From: Micrococcales bacterium
Lineage (GTDB): Bacteria > Actinomycetota > Actinomycetes > Actinomycetales > Dermatophilaceae
NCBI GenBank assembly: GCA_003157445.1
Contig: PMJN01000266.1
Span: forward strand, 1-8,833
Reading direction: 5' to 3'
DNA: 8,833 nt
The notes under the pieces were generated by a model that saw only the letters and a program-made list of their open reading frames with translations, ran no database searches and was not told where the DNA came from. Both the position numbers and the translations under genes were made by a program. This document shows positions 1 to 5,371 of the stretch, piece by piece (position 1 is the first letter of the stretch; each line of letters starts with the position of its first letter).

Positions 1-24
1 ATGTGGACATGTGGACATGTGGAC
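1..24. repeat. Three tandem copies of an 8-bp unit
   Basis: The window opens with ATGTGGAC repeated three times without a mismatch, and a partial fourth unit (GTGCGGA) follows. The array starts at the first base, so more copies may lie upstream. The function is unknown: it may be slipped-strand expansion or part of an iteron-like array. The repeat is seen directly; any role is inference. Confidence 0.85.
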
Positions 25-185
25 GTGCGGATAAGGCGTTCCGTCCGTCACCCAGCGATGACCAGTTGGCGCAGTTCTCGATCGCACACACCGCGGCCGC
101 CAACGAAGTGGTCGAGTCCAAGCAGATCGACGTACATCAGGAGCCGTGTACGCCGTGGCAACTTCGGCATGACATCACTAACTAG
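3..185 (+). CDS. Short unrecognised ORF, perhaps the 3' end of a gene starting upstream
   Basis: This frame is open from the left edge to a TAG at 183-185, giving 60 residues if it starts at the GTG at 3. The first codons fall in the 8-bp tandem repeat, so that start is unconvincing and the frame may be the tail of a longer protein. The segment from about residue 17 to 45 (DDQLAQFSIAHTAAANEVV and onward) looks like a real amphipathic helical stretch with acceptable actinobacterial codon use, but I do not recognise a family. No membrane segment or catalytic motif is visible. A DUF2252 C-terminus was considered and not supported. It could also be chance. Confidence 0.25.
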   Translation: MDMWTCGRADKAFRPSPSDDQLAQFSIAHTAAANEVVESKQIDVHQEPCTPWQLRHDITN

Positions 186-267
186 GCCCTGCACCAGGCC
201 AGGGCGAGCCAAGGTGAGACGCCTTTGACTCAGGGATGACAAGTGAAGACGGGGGTTCGGCGTTGTG

Positions 268-296
268 TTGACCACCGCCAGGGAATCCCGTACATT
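268..296 (+). promoter_or_regulatory. Sigma-70-type promoter of the tacAT-like module
   Basis: A TTGACC hexamer at 268-273 and a TACATT hexamer at 291-296 are separated by exactly 17 bp, close to the -35/-10 consensus for a housekeeping sigma factor. The predicted start of transcription near 303 leaves a short leader before the AAGGAG ribosome binding site (310-315) and the ATG at 321. The -10 box lies inside an inverted repeat, which suggests repression by the product. Confidence 0.6.
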
Positions 297-301
297 TGTA
301 C
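290..301. promoter_or_regulatory. Probable operator: inverted repeat over the -10 box
   Basis: GTACATTTGTAC is a perfect 5-bp inverted repeat with a 2-bp spacer, and a further GTACA half-site follows at 302-306. It covers the predicted -10 element. The downstream antitoxin belongs to a ribbon-helix-helix family whose members bind palindromes in their own promoter, so this is the best candidate autoregulatory operator. The repeat is seen; binding is inferred. Confidence 0.5.
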
Positions 302-320
302 GTACACATAAGGAGTCACA

Positions 321-593
321 ATGGCAGCGACAGCTCGTCTCGAAGTCCGGGTCCGTCCGGAAGCCAAAGCCAAGATCGCCCTCGCCGCTGGCCTGGTCAA
401 CCTCCCGGTCAGCGATTTCGTCCGCTCCGCCGCCGAAGACCGGGCAGAAGGAATCCTGCGCGAGCACGAATCTCAGACCCGGGTGCCCGCTGCGTTCTAC
501 GACAGTCTCCTCGCAGCCCTGGATGAGCCGGTCCGTCCAAGTCCGGCGCTTCGTCGCGCCTCTCGCCGCACGCGCGACGTCGTCACACGCTGA
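321..593 (+). CDS. DUF1778 (TacA-like) antitoxin of a type II TA module
   Basis: This 90-residue protein fits the DUF1778 antitoxin family. The N-terminal part (residues 1-45) has the ribbon-helix-helix layout: a beta strand in TARLEVRVRPEAKAKI, then two helices with the LVNLPVSDFVRSAA pattern. The C-terminal tail (about 55-90) contains VPAAFYDSLLAALDEP, the segment that in this family lies along the acetyltransferase toxin and blocks it. The ATG at 321 is chosen because AAGGAG sits 5 bp upstream and no upstream in-frame start fits better. The toxin gene begins 3 bp after the stop, so the two are translationally coupled. In characterised TacAT pairs the complex represses its own promoter, and an inverted repeat lies over the -10 box here. 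It looks intact. Confidence 0.85.
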   Translation: MAATARLEVRVRPEAKAKIALAAGLVNLPVSDFVRSAAEDRAEGILREHESQTRVPAAFYDSLLAALDEPVRPSPALRRASRRTRDVVTR

Positions 594-596
594 CTG

Positions 597-1091
597 GTGT
601 TTCGCTCTCAGGCACTCAATCCCGATATTCAACGGCTCGATGCCCTCGACTCCGGCGAGCCGAGCATGGACGCGTGGCTGTCCGAACATGCGTCAGGGGC
701 CGAGGCCCGCCGAGTCGCACGAACGTTCGTCTGGACCACAGAAGATCAAACGGTTAGGGCGTACTACTCGCTCACCGGGCACCGGATCGTGCGCGACGAG
801 CTGCCGAAGTCCGTCGGGCGCGGCAGTCCCTCGGAGGTACCTGCCGTGCTGTTGGCTCGCCTTGCCCTGGATAAGAGTCTGCACGGGCAGGGCCTAGGCG
901 GGGTACTTCTTGCTGACGCGCTCGAGCGGATTGTCGTCGCGACCCAGACCGTCGCAGCACGAATCGCCGTCGTGGATGCACTCCACGAGCGAGCAGCGGC
1001 CTTCTACGAGCACTACGGCTTCAAACGGATACCCGGCACCCTTCGCCTCGTCCAGAAGGTCAGTGACGTGGCCGCAGCCCTCAAACCATGA
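597..1091 (+). CDS. GNAT-family acetyltransferase toxin (TacT-like)
   Basis: The gene encodes 164 residues of a Gcn5-related N-acetyltransferase, the usual size for TacT/AtaT-type toxins. These acetylate the amino group of the amino acid on charged tRNA and so stop translation. Visible motifs are SMDAWLSEHA near residue 24, the substrate-facing YYSLTGHRIV strand near 56, the acetyl-CoA loop HGQGLGGVLL at about 96-105 (Q-x-x-G-x-G pattern), and the C-terminal FYEHYGFKRIPG, whose Tyr before GF is the expected catalytic residue. It starts with GTG 3 bp after the antitoxin stop. No separate strong ribosome binding site is seen, which fits coupled translation. The acetylated tRNA cannot be predicted from sequence. 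All key motifs are present, so it is probably functional. Confidence 0.85.
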   Translation: MFRSQALNPDIQRLDALDSGEPSMDAWLSEHASGAEARRVARTFVWTTEDQTVRAYYSLTGHRIVRDELPKSVGRGSPSEVPAVLLARLALDKSLHGQGLGGVLLADALERIVVATQTVAARIAVVDALHERAAAFYEHYGFKRIPGTLRLVQKVSDVAAALKP

Positions 1092-1341
1092 CCATGCTCC
1101 ACCGCCGAAGACCGCCCGCTCACGCCATCCCGTTGCGAAACAGCTGACCGCCGGCTCGGTTCCGGTGATAACCCCGAAATGCAAGCAAGAAAGGATGTTT
1201 CGTTCCTCGTCGGAGCTTGTCGCAACTGGCGGATTCAACTGGCAGATCCTGGCCTCCATCACGACCACGGGGGAGCGGGCACGCGCTCAGAAGTGTCCGG
1301 TTAGCCTCGGCTGACGTCGGCTGTCTGTGGGGAATACGCAC
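1092..1341. other. Intergenic stretch with no supported gene
   Basis: Open frames here are continuations or shadows of the acetyltransferase gene on either strand. None has a ribosome binding site or a recognisable protein. No convincing terminator directly follows the toxin stop. The stretch separates the TA module from the tRNA-like element. Confidence 0.5.
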
Positions 1342-1392
1342 GGAAGTTGTTGCGGGTCAATGGTTTCCGCTGGTCACAGACTTGCAGCCCCT

Positions 1393-1449
1393 TGGGACTC
1401 TAAATCCATCGCGAAAGCTTCGAAGGTTCGAATCCTTCACCTTCCACCA
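1393..1449 (+). tRNA. tRNA-like element: 3' portion of a class II tRNA with anticodon CTA (likely partial or degenerate)
   Basis: Reading 3' to 5', there is an encoded CCA (1447-1449), discriminator A1446, acceptor strand ACCTTCC (1439-1445), a perfect T arm (GAAGG 1422-1426, loop TTCGAAT, CCTTC 1434-1438), a long variable arm with a GAAA tetraloop (1411-1418), and an anticodon loop CTCTAAA (1398-1404) with CTA at 1400-1402, which would read UAG. The loop and T arm resemble tyrosine tRNA and its amber suppressors. The 5' half does not fit: only the inner 3 bp of the anticodon stem pair, and the nearest acceptor partner, GGAAGTT at 1342-1348, is about 22 nt too far upstream and has one mismatch. 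A tRNA 3' end left by site-specific integration is the simplest reading. A functional suppressor tRNA is the less likely alternative. Confidence 0.55.
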
Positions 1450-1455
1450 CGTGCT

Positions 1456-1499
1456 GAAAGGGCCCATGACCTGCGGAAACGCCGGTTGGGGGCTCTTTC
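1456..1499 (+). terminator. Strong hairpin downstream of the tRNA-like element
   Basis: GAAAGGGCCC (1456-1465) pairs with GGGCTCTTTC (1490-1499) over 10 bp with one G-U pair. Inside it, ACC-t-GCG pairs with CGC-c-GGT around a GAAA tetraloop (1469-1486). It lies 6 bp after the encoded CCA, the usual place for a tRNA terminator. There is no long T run, which is common in actinobacteria. Confidence 0.6.
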
Positions 1500-1553
1500 G
1501 TGTGGTCCGGCTGTGATCGGGCCAAAGCGGCTGTCTACGGCTGTTCGCCCGGA

Positions 1554-2102
1554 ATGCGCCCGGAAGTTTTAGCCGCATCCGGAACTCAGGTTGCCGAAGT
1601 CAGTGCCATCGGCGCCTACCGTGACACCTTCCGCCTGCTGTTGGGCTTCGTCCACGACCGCACCGGCACGCCGCCGTCTGCTCTCGACATCGCCGACCTC
1701 GATGCCCCGATAATCGGTGCCTTCCTGGAACACCTCGAGCGAGACCGTCGCAACAGCGCCAGGACCCGCAACGCCCGCCTGGCCGCGGTGCACTCTCTCT
1801 TCCGCTATGCCGCGCTGCGCCATCCCGAACACTCCGCCCTCATCCAACAAGTGATCGCAATCCCGCTCAAACGCTTCGACCACAGCGTCGTGCACTTCCG
1901 TTCCCCCAGTGAGGTGGACGCCCTCCTTGCAGCGCCCGACCCAAACCGCTGGATTGGCCGACGCGATCACGCCCTGCTGCTAGTAGCCCTCCAAACCGGC
2001 CTGCGGGTCTCGGAGATCACCGCACTCACTCGTAAGGACACCCACCTCGGCCCAGGCGCACACGTGCGATGCGTCGGCAAGGGCCGCAAACAGCGCGGCT
2101 GA
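1554..2102 (+). pseudogene. Truncated tyrosine recombinase (XerC/D-like, transposon-type integrase)
   Basis: The N-terminal core-binding (SAM-like) domain spans about residues 18-95, with IGAYRDTFRLLLGF, then RTRNARLAAVHSLFRYAA. The catalytic domain begins near 108 (SPSEVDALLAAPD). It holds the first catalytic Arg at about 151 in TGLRVSEI and the beta-hairpin Lys at about 176 in VGKGRKQR. It then stops, so the H-x-x-R box, the second His/Trp and the nucleophilic Tyr are all missing. The product is 182 residues, against roughly 300-330 for intact relatives. The remembered family pattern just before AYRDT suggests two residues may also be missing there. The start is uncertain; the ATG at 1554 has only a weak ribosome binding site. 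It sits beside a tRNA-like element, as integrases often do, but cannot be active alone. Confidence 0.8.
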
Positions 2103-2104
2103 TG

Positions 2105-2142
2105 CTGGTGGTGACTTGGTGAACCAAAGCGACCACCTCCAG
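2105..2142. repeat. Nested inverted repeat at the 3' breakpoint of the recombinase
   Basis: TTGGT (2116-2120) and ACCAA (2123-2127) form an inner palindrome with a 2-bp centre. They are flanked by GGTGGT (2107-2112) and ACCACC (2132-2137), with spacers of 3 and 4 bp. It begins two bases after the recombinase stop. It could be an element end, a recombination core or an operator left from lost DNA. Confidence 0.45.
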
Positions 2143-2380
2143 TGTCGGGATGTGCCCTCGGCCCTGTGGCTACGCCGAAAGCTGCACCCGCGGGTGGCTG
2201 ACGCGTCTTCACCTCGAGTCGGGCGCCGACCGACAGGTCCTCGTTAGGGCGCAAGCGGATCGGGCAGCGGGACAGTTCGGACCCCGAACCATTGCACCGA
2301 GCTCGATGGTGGCGCCTTCCAGGGTGTCGACCTTCTCGATCGTGGCGACTGGATTTGATGGCCATGCTTAAGCCAGGTCC
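2143..2380. other. Gene-free gap after the recombinase, possibly decayed coding DNA
   Basis: No ORF here has a credible start and a recognisable product. On the minus strand one frame reads VATIEKVDTLEGATIELG (about 2360 down to 2300), which looks protein-like, but it lacks a start and I cannot place it in a family. It may be a remnant of a gene broken at the same junction as the recombinase. Confidence 0.3.
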
Positions 2381-2406
2381 GGCCCAAGCCGGTCCCGGCT
2401 TGGGCC
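2381..2406 (-). terminator. Perfect 11-bp stem hairpin ending the AKR/DJ-1 operon
   Basis: GGCCCAAGCCG (2381-2391) and CGGCTTGGGCC (2396-2406) pair perfectly around a GTCC loop. It lies 5 bp beyond the stop of the minus-strand DJ-1/PfpI gene. There is no T tract, so it is an I-shaped actinobacterial-type hairpin rather than a classical intrinsic terminator. Confidence 0.65.
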
Positions 2407-2411
2407 AAGTG

Positions 2412-3113
2412 CTATTTGGTGAGTGCGTTGATGACTTCCTTGGCCACGTCACCGCTGGACTGAGGGTTTTGCCCCGTGATGAGGTTGCCGTCGCGGACCA
2501 CATTCGAGCTCCAGGCAGCAGCGTTTACGACGATGGCGCCCTTTTCCTTCAGTGCGTCCTCGACGAACCAGGGAGTATTGGGGCCAGTGCCGCCGTTGAG
2601 CTCTTCCTCGTTCGTGAATGCGGTGAGGCGGCGCCCCGCGAAGGCGAACTTGCCGTCAGCGTCCACCGCGCTGAGCAGAGCCGCCGGGCCATGGCAGAAC
2701 GGGGCGATAATCGTGCCGGCCTTATCTGTTGCGATCAGCAGCCGGCCCAGATCAGCGTCCTTGTAGAGATCGGTCATAGGGCCGTGGCCGCCGGGCACCA
2801 CGACGGCGTCATACGCCGAGGCGTCCACGTCGGCCAGCGCCAGCGGCGAGGCCAGCTCGGCGTCGATCAAAGCGAGGTACTCGCGGAAGCTGTCCGCCCG
2901 TTCCTGGCCTCCAGCCGATTCGGCCGCCAGGCTCACCTGATCCACCGTGGGCTTCATGGCGCCGGGAGTTGCAATGCGAACCGTGTGGCCTGCGTCGAGC
3001 AGGTTCTTGTGCGAAACCACAACCTCCTCTGCCCAGTAGCCAGTGGGGTGTTCGCTGCCGTCCCTCATGGTGAGGGAATCGGCTGCGGAAATGACCATCA
3101 GAATGTTAGCCAT
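2412..3113 (-). CDS. DJ-1/PfpI-family protein (type 1 glutamine amidotransferase-like, Hsp31-like)
   Basis: The product has 233 residues with the DJ-1/PfpI fold. Its N-terminal strand is ANILMVISAAD, the insert with PTGYWAEE is near residues 23-30, VVVPGGHGPMTDL is near 104-116, and the nucleophile elbow APFCHGPAALL puts Cys140-His141 at the expected place. A Glu near 29-30 is the probable acidic partner. The length and the GYWAEE insert fit the larger class I Hsp31/glyoxalase III-like group rather than short DJ-1 proteins. Members act as glutathione-independent glyoxalases, chaperones or deglycases; which applies cannot be read here. The ATG at 3113 has AGGAG 7 bp upstream (3121-3125). The protein is cytoplasmic, with no signal peptide. 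It follows the reductase gene by 69 bp on the same strand, so co-transcription is likely. It appears intact. Confidence 0.85.
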   Translation of the reverse strand: MANILMVISAADSLTMRDGSEHPTGYWAEEVVVSHKNLLDAGHTVRIATPGAMKPTVDQVSLAAESAGGQERADSFREYLALIDAELASPLALADVDASAYDAVVVPGGHGPMTDLYKDADLGRLLIATDKAGTIIAPFCHGPAALLSAVDADGKFAFAGRRLTAFTNEEELNGGTGPNTPWFVEDALKEKGAIVVNAAAWSSNVVRDGNLITGQNPQSSGDVAKEVINALTK

Positions 3114-3133
3114 GTTGTTGCTCCTGTCTTGCC

Positions 3134-3147
3134 GGCCCTTCCGGGCC
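3134..3147 (-). repeat. Small hairpin between the reductase and DJ-1 genes
   Basis: GGCCC and GGGCC pair around TTCC in the 69-bp gap of the two-gene operon. It is too short to be a confident terminator. It might tune expression or mRNA stability between the genes, or mean nothing in GC-rich DNA. Confidence 0.3.
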
Positions 3148-3182
3148 TGGTGGTGTCGTGTTGGCGGTGAAGTGGAAAACGG

Positions 3183-4052
3183 TCAGCCCGCCGATTCGAG
3201 CTCCACATAGGTGTCGTCATCGAGTACGACGCCGGCCGCTCCCAGGTTTTCTTCGAGGTGCTTGACGGAGCCGGTGCCGGGAATTGGCATCATGACCGGC
3301 GAACGGCGCAAAAGCCACGCCAGGGCCACCTGCGATGTTGTGGCGCCCAGCCGCTTCGCTGCCTCATCCAGGGGACCGCCTGGCTGTGCCAGCTCACCGG
3401 CGGAAATCGGCGCCCACGGGATGAAACCGATGCCATTCTCCTCGGCGTAGTTGAGGACGTCCTCCGAGCTGCGGTCCGTGAGGTTGTAGCGGTTCTGCAC
3501 GGTGGAGACGGTGAAGTACTGCCCAGCTTCCTCGAGTTCGGCCACGCTTACCTGTGAGAGGCCCAGTGCTTTGACCTTGCCCTCCTCCTGCAGGTCACGC
3601 AGGACTGTGAACTGCTCCTCCGGATCCACCTTGGGATCGATCCGGTGCAGCTGCAGAAGATCCAGGGAATCCACCTTCAGTTTGCGGAGGCTCAGTTCGG
3701 TCTGCTGACGCAGGTATTCGGCGCGGCCCAGTGGAACCCACTCCTGGGGGCCGGTGCGGGCAAAGCCGACTTTGGTGGCGATCTTCAGCCCGCCTTTGTA
3801 AGGGTGGAGGGCCTCCGCCAGGATCTCCTCGCTGACGTTTGGTCCGTACGAATCGGCGGTGTCAATGAAGTCCACGCCGAGCTCCACGGCACGCTGTACG
3901 ACGGCGATGGCGACGTTTCGATCCGCAGGCTCACCCCAGACGCCGTCCCCGACTAGGCGCATGGCCCCGAAGCCGAGGCGATGGACAGTTCCCAGTTCCT
4001 TTAGATCGATGGTGGTTGAAGGTTCTGGATACTGTGAGTTGTCGCGGCTCAT
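3183..4052 (-). CDS. Aldo/keto reductase (NADPH-dependent oxidoreductase)
   Basis: The protein has 289 residues from the ATG at 4052, the normal size for this family, with a complete (beta/alpha)8 barrel. The catalytic tetrad is visible: Asp64 and Tyr69 in DTADSYG, Lys94 in KIATKVGF, and His136 in LLQLHRID. The C-terminal cofactor segment [16 protein letters not shown], about 30 residues from the end, is the NADPH phosphate-binding loop. The frame is open to 4133, but the inner ATG is preferred because AGGGAG lies 11 bp upstream and conserved sequence starts only after it. Such enzymes reduce aldehydes and ketones. The physiological substrate is not predictable, but pairing with a DJ-1/PfpI protein suggests reactive carbonyl (methylglyoxal-like) detoxification. 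It appears intact. Confidence 0.9.
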   Translation of the reverse strand: MSRDNSQYPEPSTTIDLKELGTVHRLGFGAMRLVGDGVWGEPADRNVAIAVVQRAVELGVDFIDTADSYGPNVSEEILAEALHPYKGGLKIATKVGFARTGPQEWVPLGRAEYLRQQTELSLRKLKVDSLDLLQLHRIDPKVDPEEQFTVLRDLQEEGKVKALGLSQVSVAELEEAGQYFTVSTVQNRYNLTDRSSEDVLNYAEENGIGFIPWAPISAGELAQPGGPLDEAAKRLGATTSQVALAWLLRRSPVMMPIPGTGSVKHLEENLGAAGVVLDDDTYVELESAG

Positions 4053-4076
4053 GAGGGTGGCAACTCCCTGAGCCGC

Positions 4077-4105
4077 TTTGTATTCCATTGGACTGGCGCC
4101 ACCAA
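4077..4105 (-). promoter_or_regulatory. Possible promoter of the reductase/DJ-1 operon
   Basis: On the minus strand TTGGTG (4105-4100) and TACAAA (4082-4077) are 17 bp apart, a partial match to -35 and -10 boxes. TGGCGCCA (4094-4101), an 8-bp palindrome, overlaps the -35 element and could be an operator. The predicted leader would barely include the ribosome binding site, so this is tentative. Confidence 0.3.
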
Positions 4106-4141
4106 GTGAATCTGCCGCGTGATCGGACAGCATTCGAGGTG

Positions 4142-4435
4142 CTACGGTGCGCGGAAGATGTCATGTGTGCCGATCCGGCGCCAGATGACGTGGATCTGAC
4201 CGACCTTGACCTCGGCTCCGAATTCCCAGGTAGCCCGCCCGTCAGGGGCGAACGTCATCTCCATGACGTCGCGGGTCCCCTGCACGCCTTTCACCCGGAG
4301 ACCGGCCCGGAACGGACGACCCGCTTCCAGATCCTCGACAAACCGGGCAACCGCAGTACGAAACCGCTGCTGCTCGGCCGTGTCGAGCGATCGCCAGTCC
4401 TGGTCGAATCGAGGAAGCCGCTGGTAGGTCGGCAC
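4142..4435 (-). CDS. RelE/ParE-superfamily toxin
   Basis: This 97-residue basic protein starts with GTG directly after the antitoxin TAG, with no bases between, so translation is coupled. An N-terminal helical pair (residues 5-45: [26 protein letters not shown]) is followed by the beta-sheet core [42 protein letters not shown]. This is the RelE/YoeB/ParE layout, in which toxins cleave mRNA on the ribosome or poison gyrase. Candidate active residues are the Arg pair in [11 protein letters not shown] and its His, but I cannot say which activity applies. The pairing with an AbrB-fold antitoxin recalls PrlF-YhaV, though YhaV is longer (about 150 residues). The gene appears intact. Confidence 0.75.
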   Translation of the reverse strand: MPTYQRLPRFDQDWRSLDTAEQQRFRTAVARFVEDLEAGRPFRAGLRVKGVQGTRDVMEMTFAPDGRATWEFGAEVKVGQIHVIWRRIGTHDIFRAP

Positions 4436-4705
4436 CTAACGGAGTGAGTCAAGGAAGGCGTCGCCGTTGTCGAACACGGTTCCCTCGCCGGCGGCGATCT
4501 GGTCGCTAGCCTCTCGTTCCCCGGCCTGCCATGCGTTGGTCCAGAACCATGATTGCTCGGCTGGGATCGACTTCAGTCCGCGCATCGTCACCTGGCCGGC
4601 CTCGACGACAAACGCCACGTCGTCTCCCTCCTCGACGTGTAGAGCCTCCCGAACCTCCCGGGGCAGCGTGATCTGACCCCTGCTTCTCACGACTGCTCGG
4701 GTCAT
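4436..4705 (-). CDS. AbrB/SpoVT-domain (MazE/PrlF-like) antitoxin
   Basis: The product is 89 residues from the ATG at 4705. The frame also offers a GTG at 4711, but AAGGAG at 4715-4720 is 9 bp from the ATG and only 3 bp from the GTG, so the ATG is chosen. Residues 1-48 form a swapped-hairpin AbrB domain (VVRSRGQITLPREVREAL, then EEGDDVAFVVEAGQVTM), which binds DNA as a dimer. The C-terminal half (SWFWTNAWQAGEREASDQIAAGEG) is the expected toxin-wrapping tail and resembles PrlF-type antitoxins. It lies directly upstream of the RelE-like toxin in one operon. A perfect 23-bp tandem repeat and a TAAGAT -10 box lie upstream, which suggests autoregulation. Confidence 0.8.
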   Translation of the reverse strand: MTRAVVRSRGQITLPREVREALHVEEGDDVAFVVEAGQVTMRGLKSIPAEQSWFWTNAWQAGEREASDQIAAGEGTVFDNGDAFLDSLR

Positions 4706-4745
4706 CCGCACTCACTCCTTCTGACATTCCTACTTTCAGAGATTC

Positions 4746-4751
4746 ATCTTA
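4746..4751 (-). promoter_or_regulatory. Candidate -10 box of the AbrB/RelE-type TA operon
   Basis: Minus-strand TAAGAT matches the -10 consensus at five of six positions and ends about 25 bp upstream of the AAGGAG. Its -35 position would fall in TAACGA, inside the neighbouring 23-bp repeat, which is a poor match. The promoter therefore seems -10 driven or activator/repressor dependent. Confidence 0.4.
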
Positions 4752-4794
4752 GCCGAGACCTACATCAGTCGTTAGCCGAGACCTACATCAGTCG
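4749..4794. repeat. Two perfect tandem 23-bp repeats at the TA promoter
   Basis: The units at 4749-4771 and 4772-4794 are identical over all 23 bases; each begins TTAGCCGAGACC and ends CATCAGTCG. Each contains TTAGCCG at the edge where the -10 box lies. The 23-bp period is close to two helical turns, so two proteins could bind on the same face. They are best read as operator sites for the AbrB-type antitoxin, or as a recent slippage duplication. Confidence 0.9.
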
Positions 4795-4830
4795 CTACAC
4801 GCACTCCCCCCAGGGGGCGATTTCCATTGA

Positions 4831-5371
4831 GGGATCGGTCTACGGGGGGTCAGCATCTCCTTGGTGCGACTCGATGGGACCTGGCGGGGAGTGCGCGTCG
4901 CGATGGACTGCGCGCTCGTATCGGCCATCGTCAAACTCAGACTGGATGTGAACTTCGGCGACCCGGTTACTCCTGCACCGCAGACGATGGAGCTACCGGC
5001 CCTTCGGCCCGGCGGGCCGCCGATCAGCTACTGGGCTATCCAATCGAGACCGTTCTGGCTGAAAGACCTCGACAGCAATAACACTTGGCTCGGCCAACAC
5101 GCGCGTTCGGGACTACGCAGACGTGTACACGCTGACAGGTAGCTGGAACATTGATCACGCCGTCGCTCGCGAGGCACTCCTGGCCACGTCACATCATCGG
5201 GGCGCCGACGTGGTTGCGCTGTCGAGCGCGATAGGTGACTTCGTCGGCTTGCGCGGTAGGGCCTACGCCGCATACCGCACGGGGCTCGGACCCGACGGGA
5301 CAAGATTGCCCGAGGACTTCGGGATGGTGGTGAACGCCGTCGTCGTCTTCGCCGACGCGTTCAACGCCGCC
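4831..5371 (+). pseudogene. AbiEii/AbiGii-type nucleotidyltransferase remnant with two frameshifts
   Basis: Three consecutive frames give one continuous AbiEii-like sequence. From 4831 it reads VRLDGTWRGVRVAMD, then VKLRLDVNFGDPVTPAP (the beta-strand and D-x-N/G-x-G-D region). Near 5027 the frame shifts to LLGYPIETVLAE, and near 5062 it shifts again to NTRVRDYADVYTLTG, whose RVRDYxD motif is typical of this family; helical sequence then runs to about 5370. Each shift is explained by one lost base. The N-terminal region with the nucleotidyltransferase G-S-D-x-D motif is missing, because the open part begins next to the TA repeats. Intact relatives are tRNA-targeting type IV toxins of about 280-300 residues. 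No AbiEi-like antitoxin partner is seen. It is non-functional as read. Confidence 0.75.

Noticed and set aside
3..185. DUF2252 C-terminal match for the first short ORF
   Set aside because: Only a vague helical resemblance; the diagnostic residues could not be aligned.
48..689. Long minus-strand ORF of 213 codons opposite the antitoxin gene
   Set aside because: It is the complement of the DUF1778 gene and its flank in GC-rich DNA, and has no recognisable domain.
1365..1449. A complete, canonical tRNA of normal length ending at the CCA
   Set aside because: The 5' strand at the required distance does not pair with ACCTTCC and no standard D arm is in register, so a complete canonical tRNA was not called.
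2292..3170. Plus-strand ORF of 292 codons
   Set aside because: It is a shadow of the minus-strand DJ-1/PfpI gene, which has clear motifs, a ribosome binding site and family length.
4806..4817. CCCCCC-A-GGGGG palindrome-like run next to the TA repeats
   Set aside because: The loop is too small for a stable hairpin and no transcript end is expected there.
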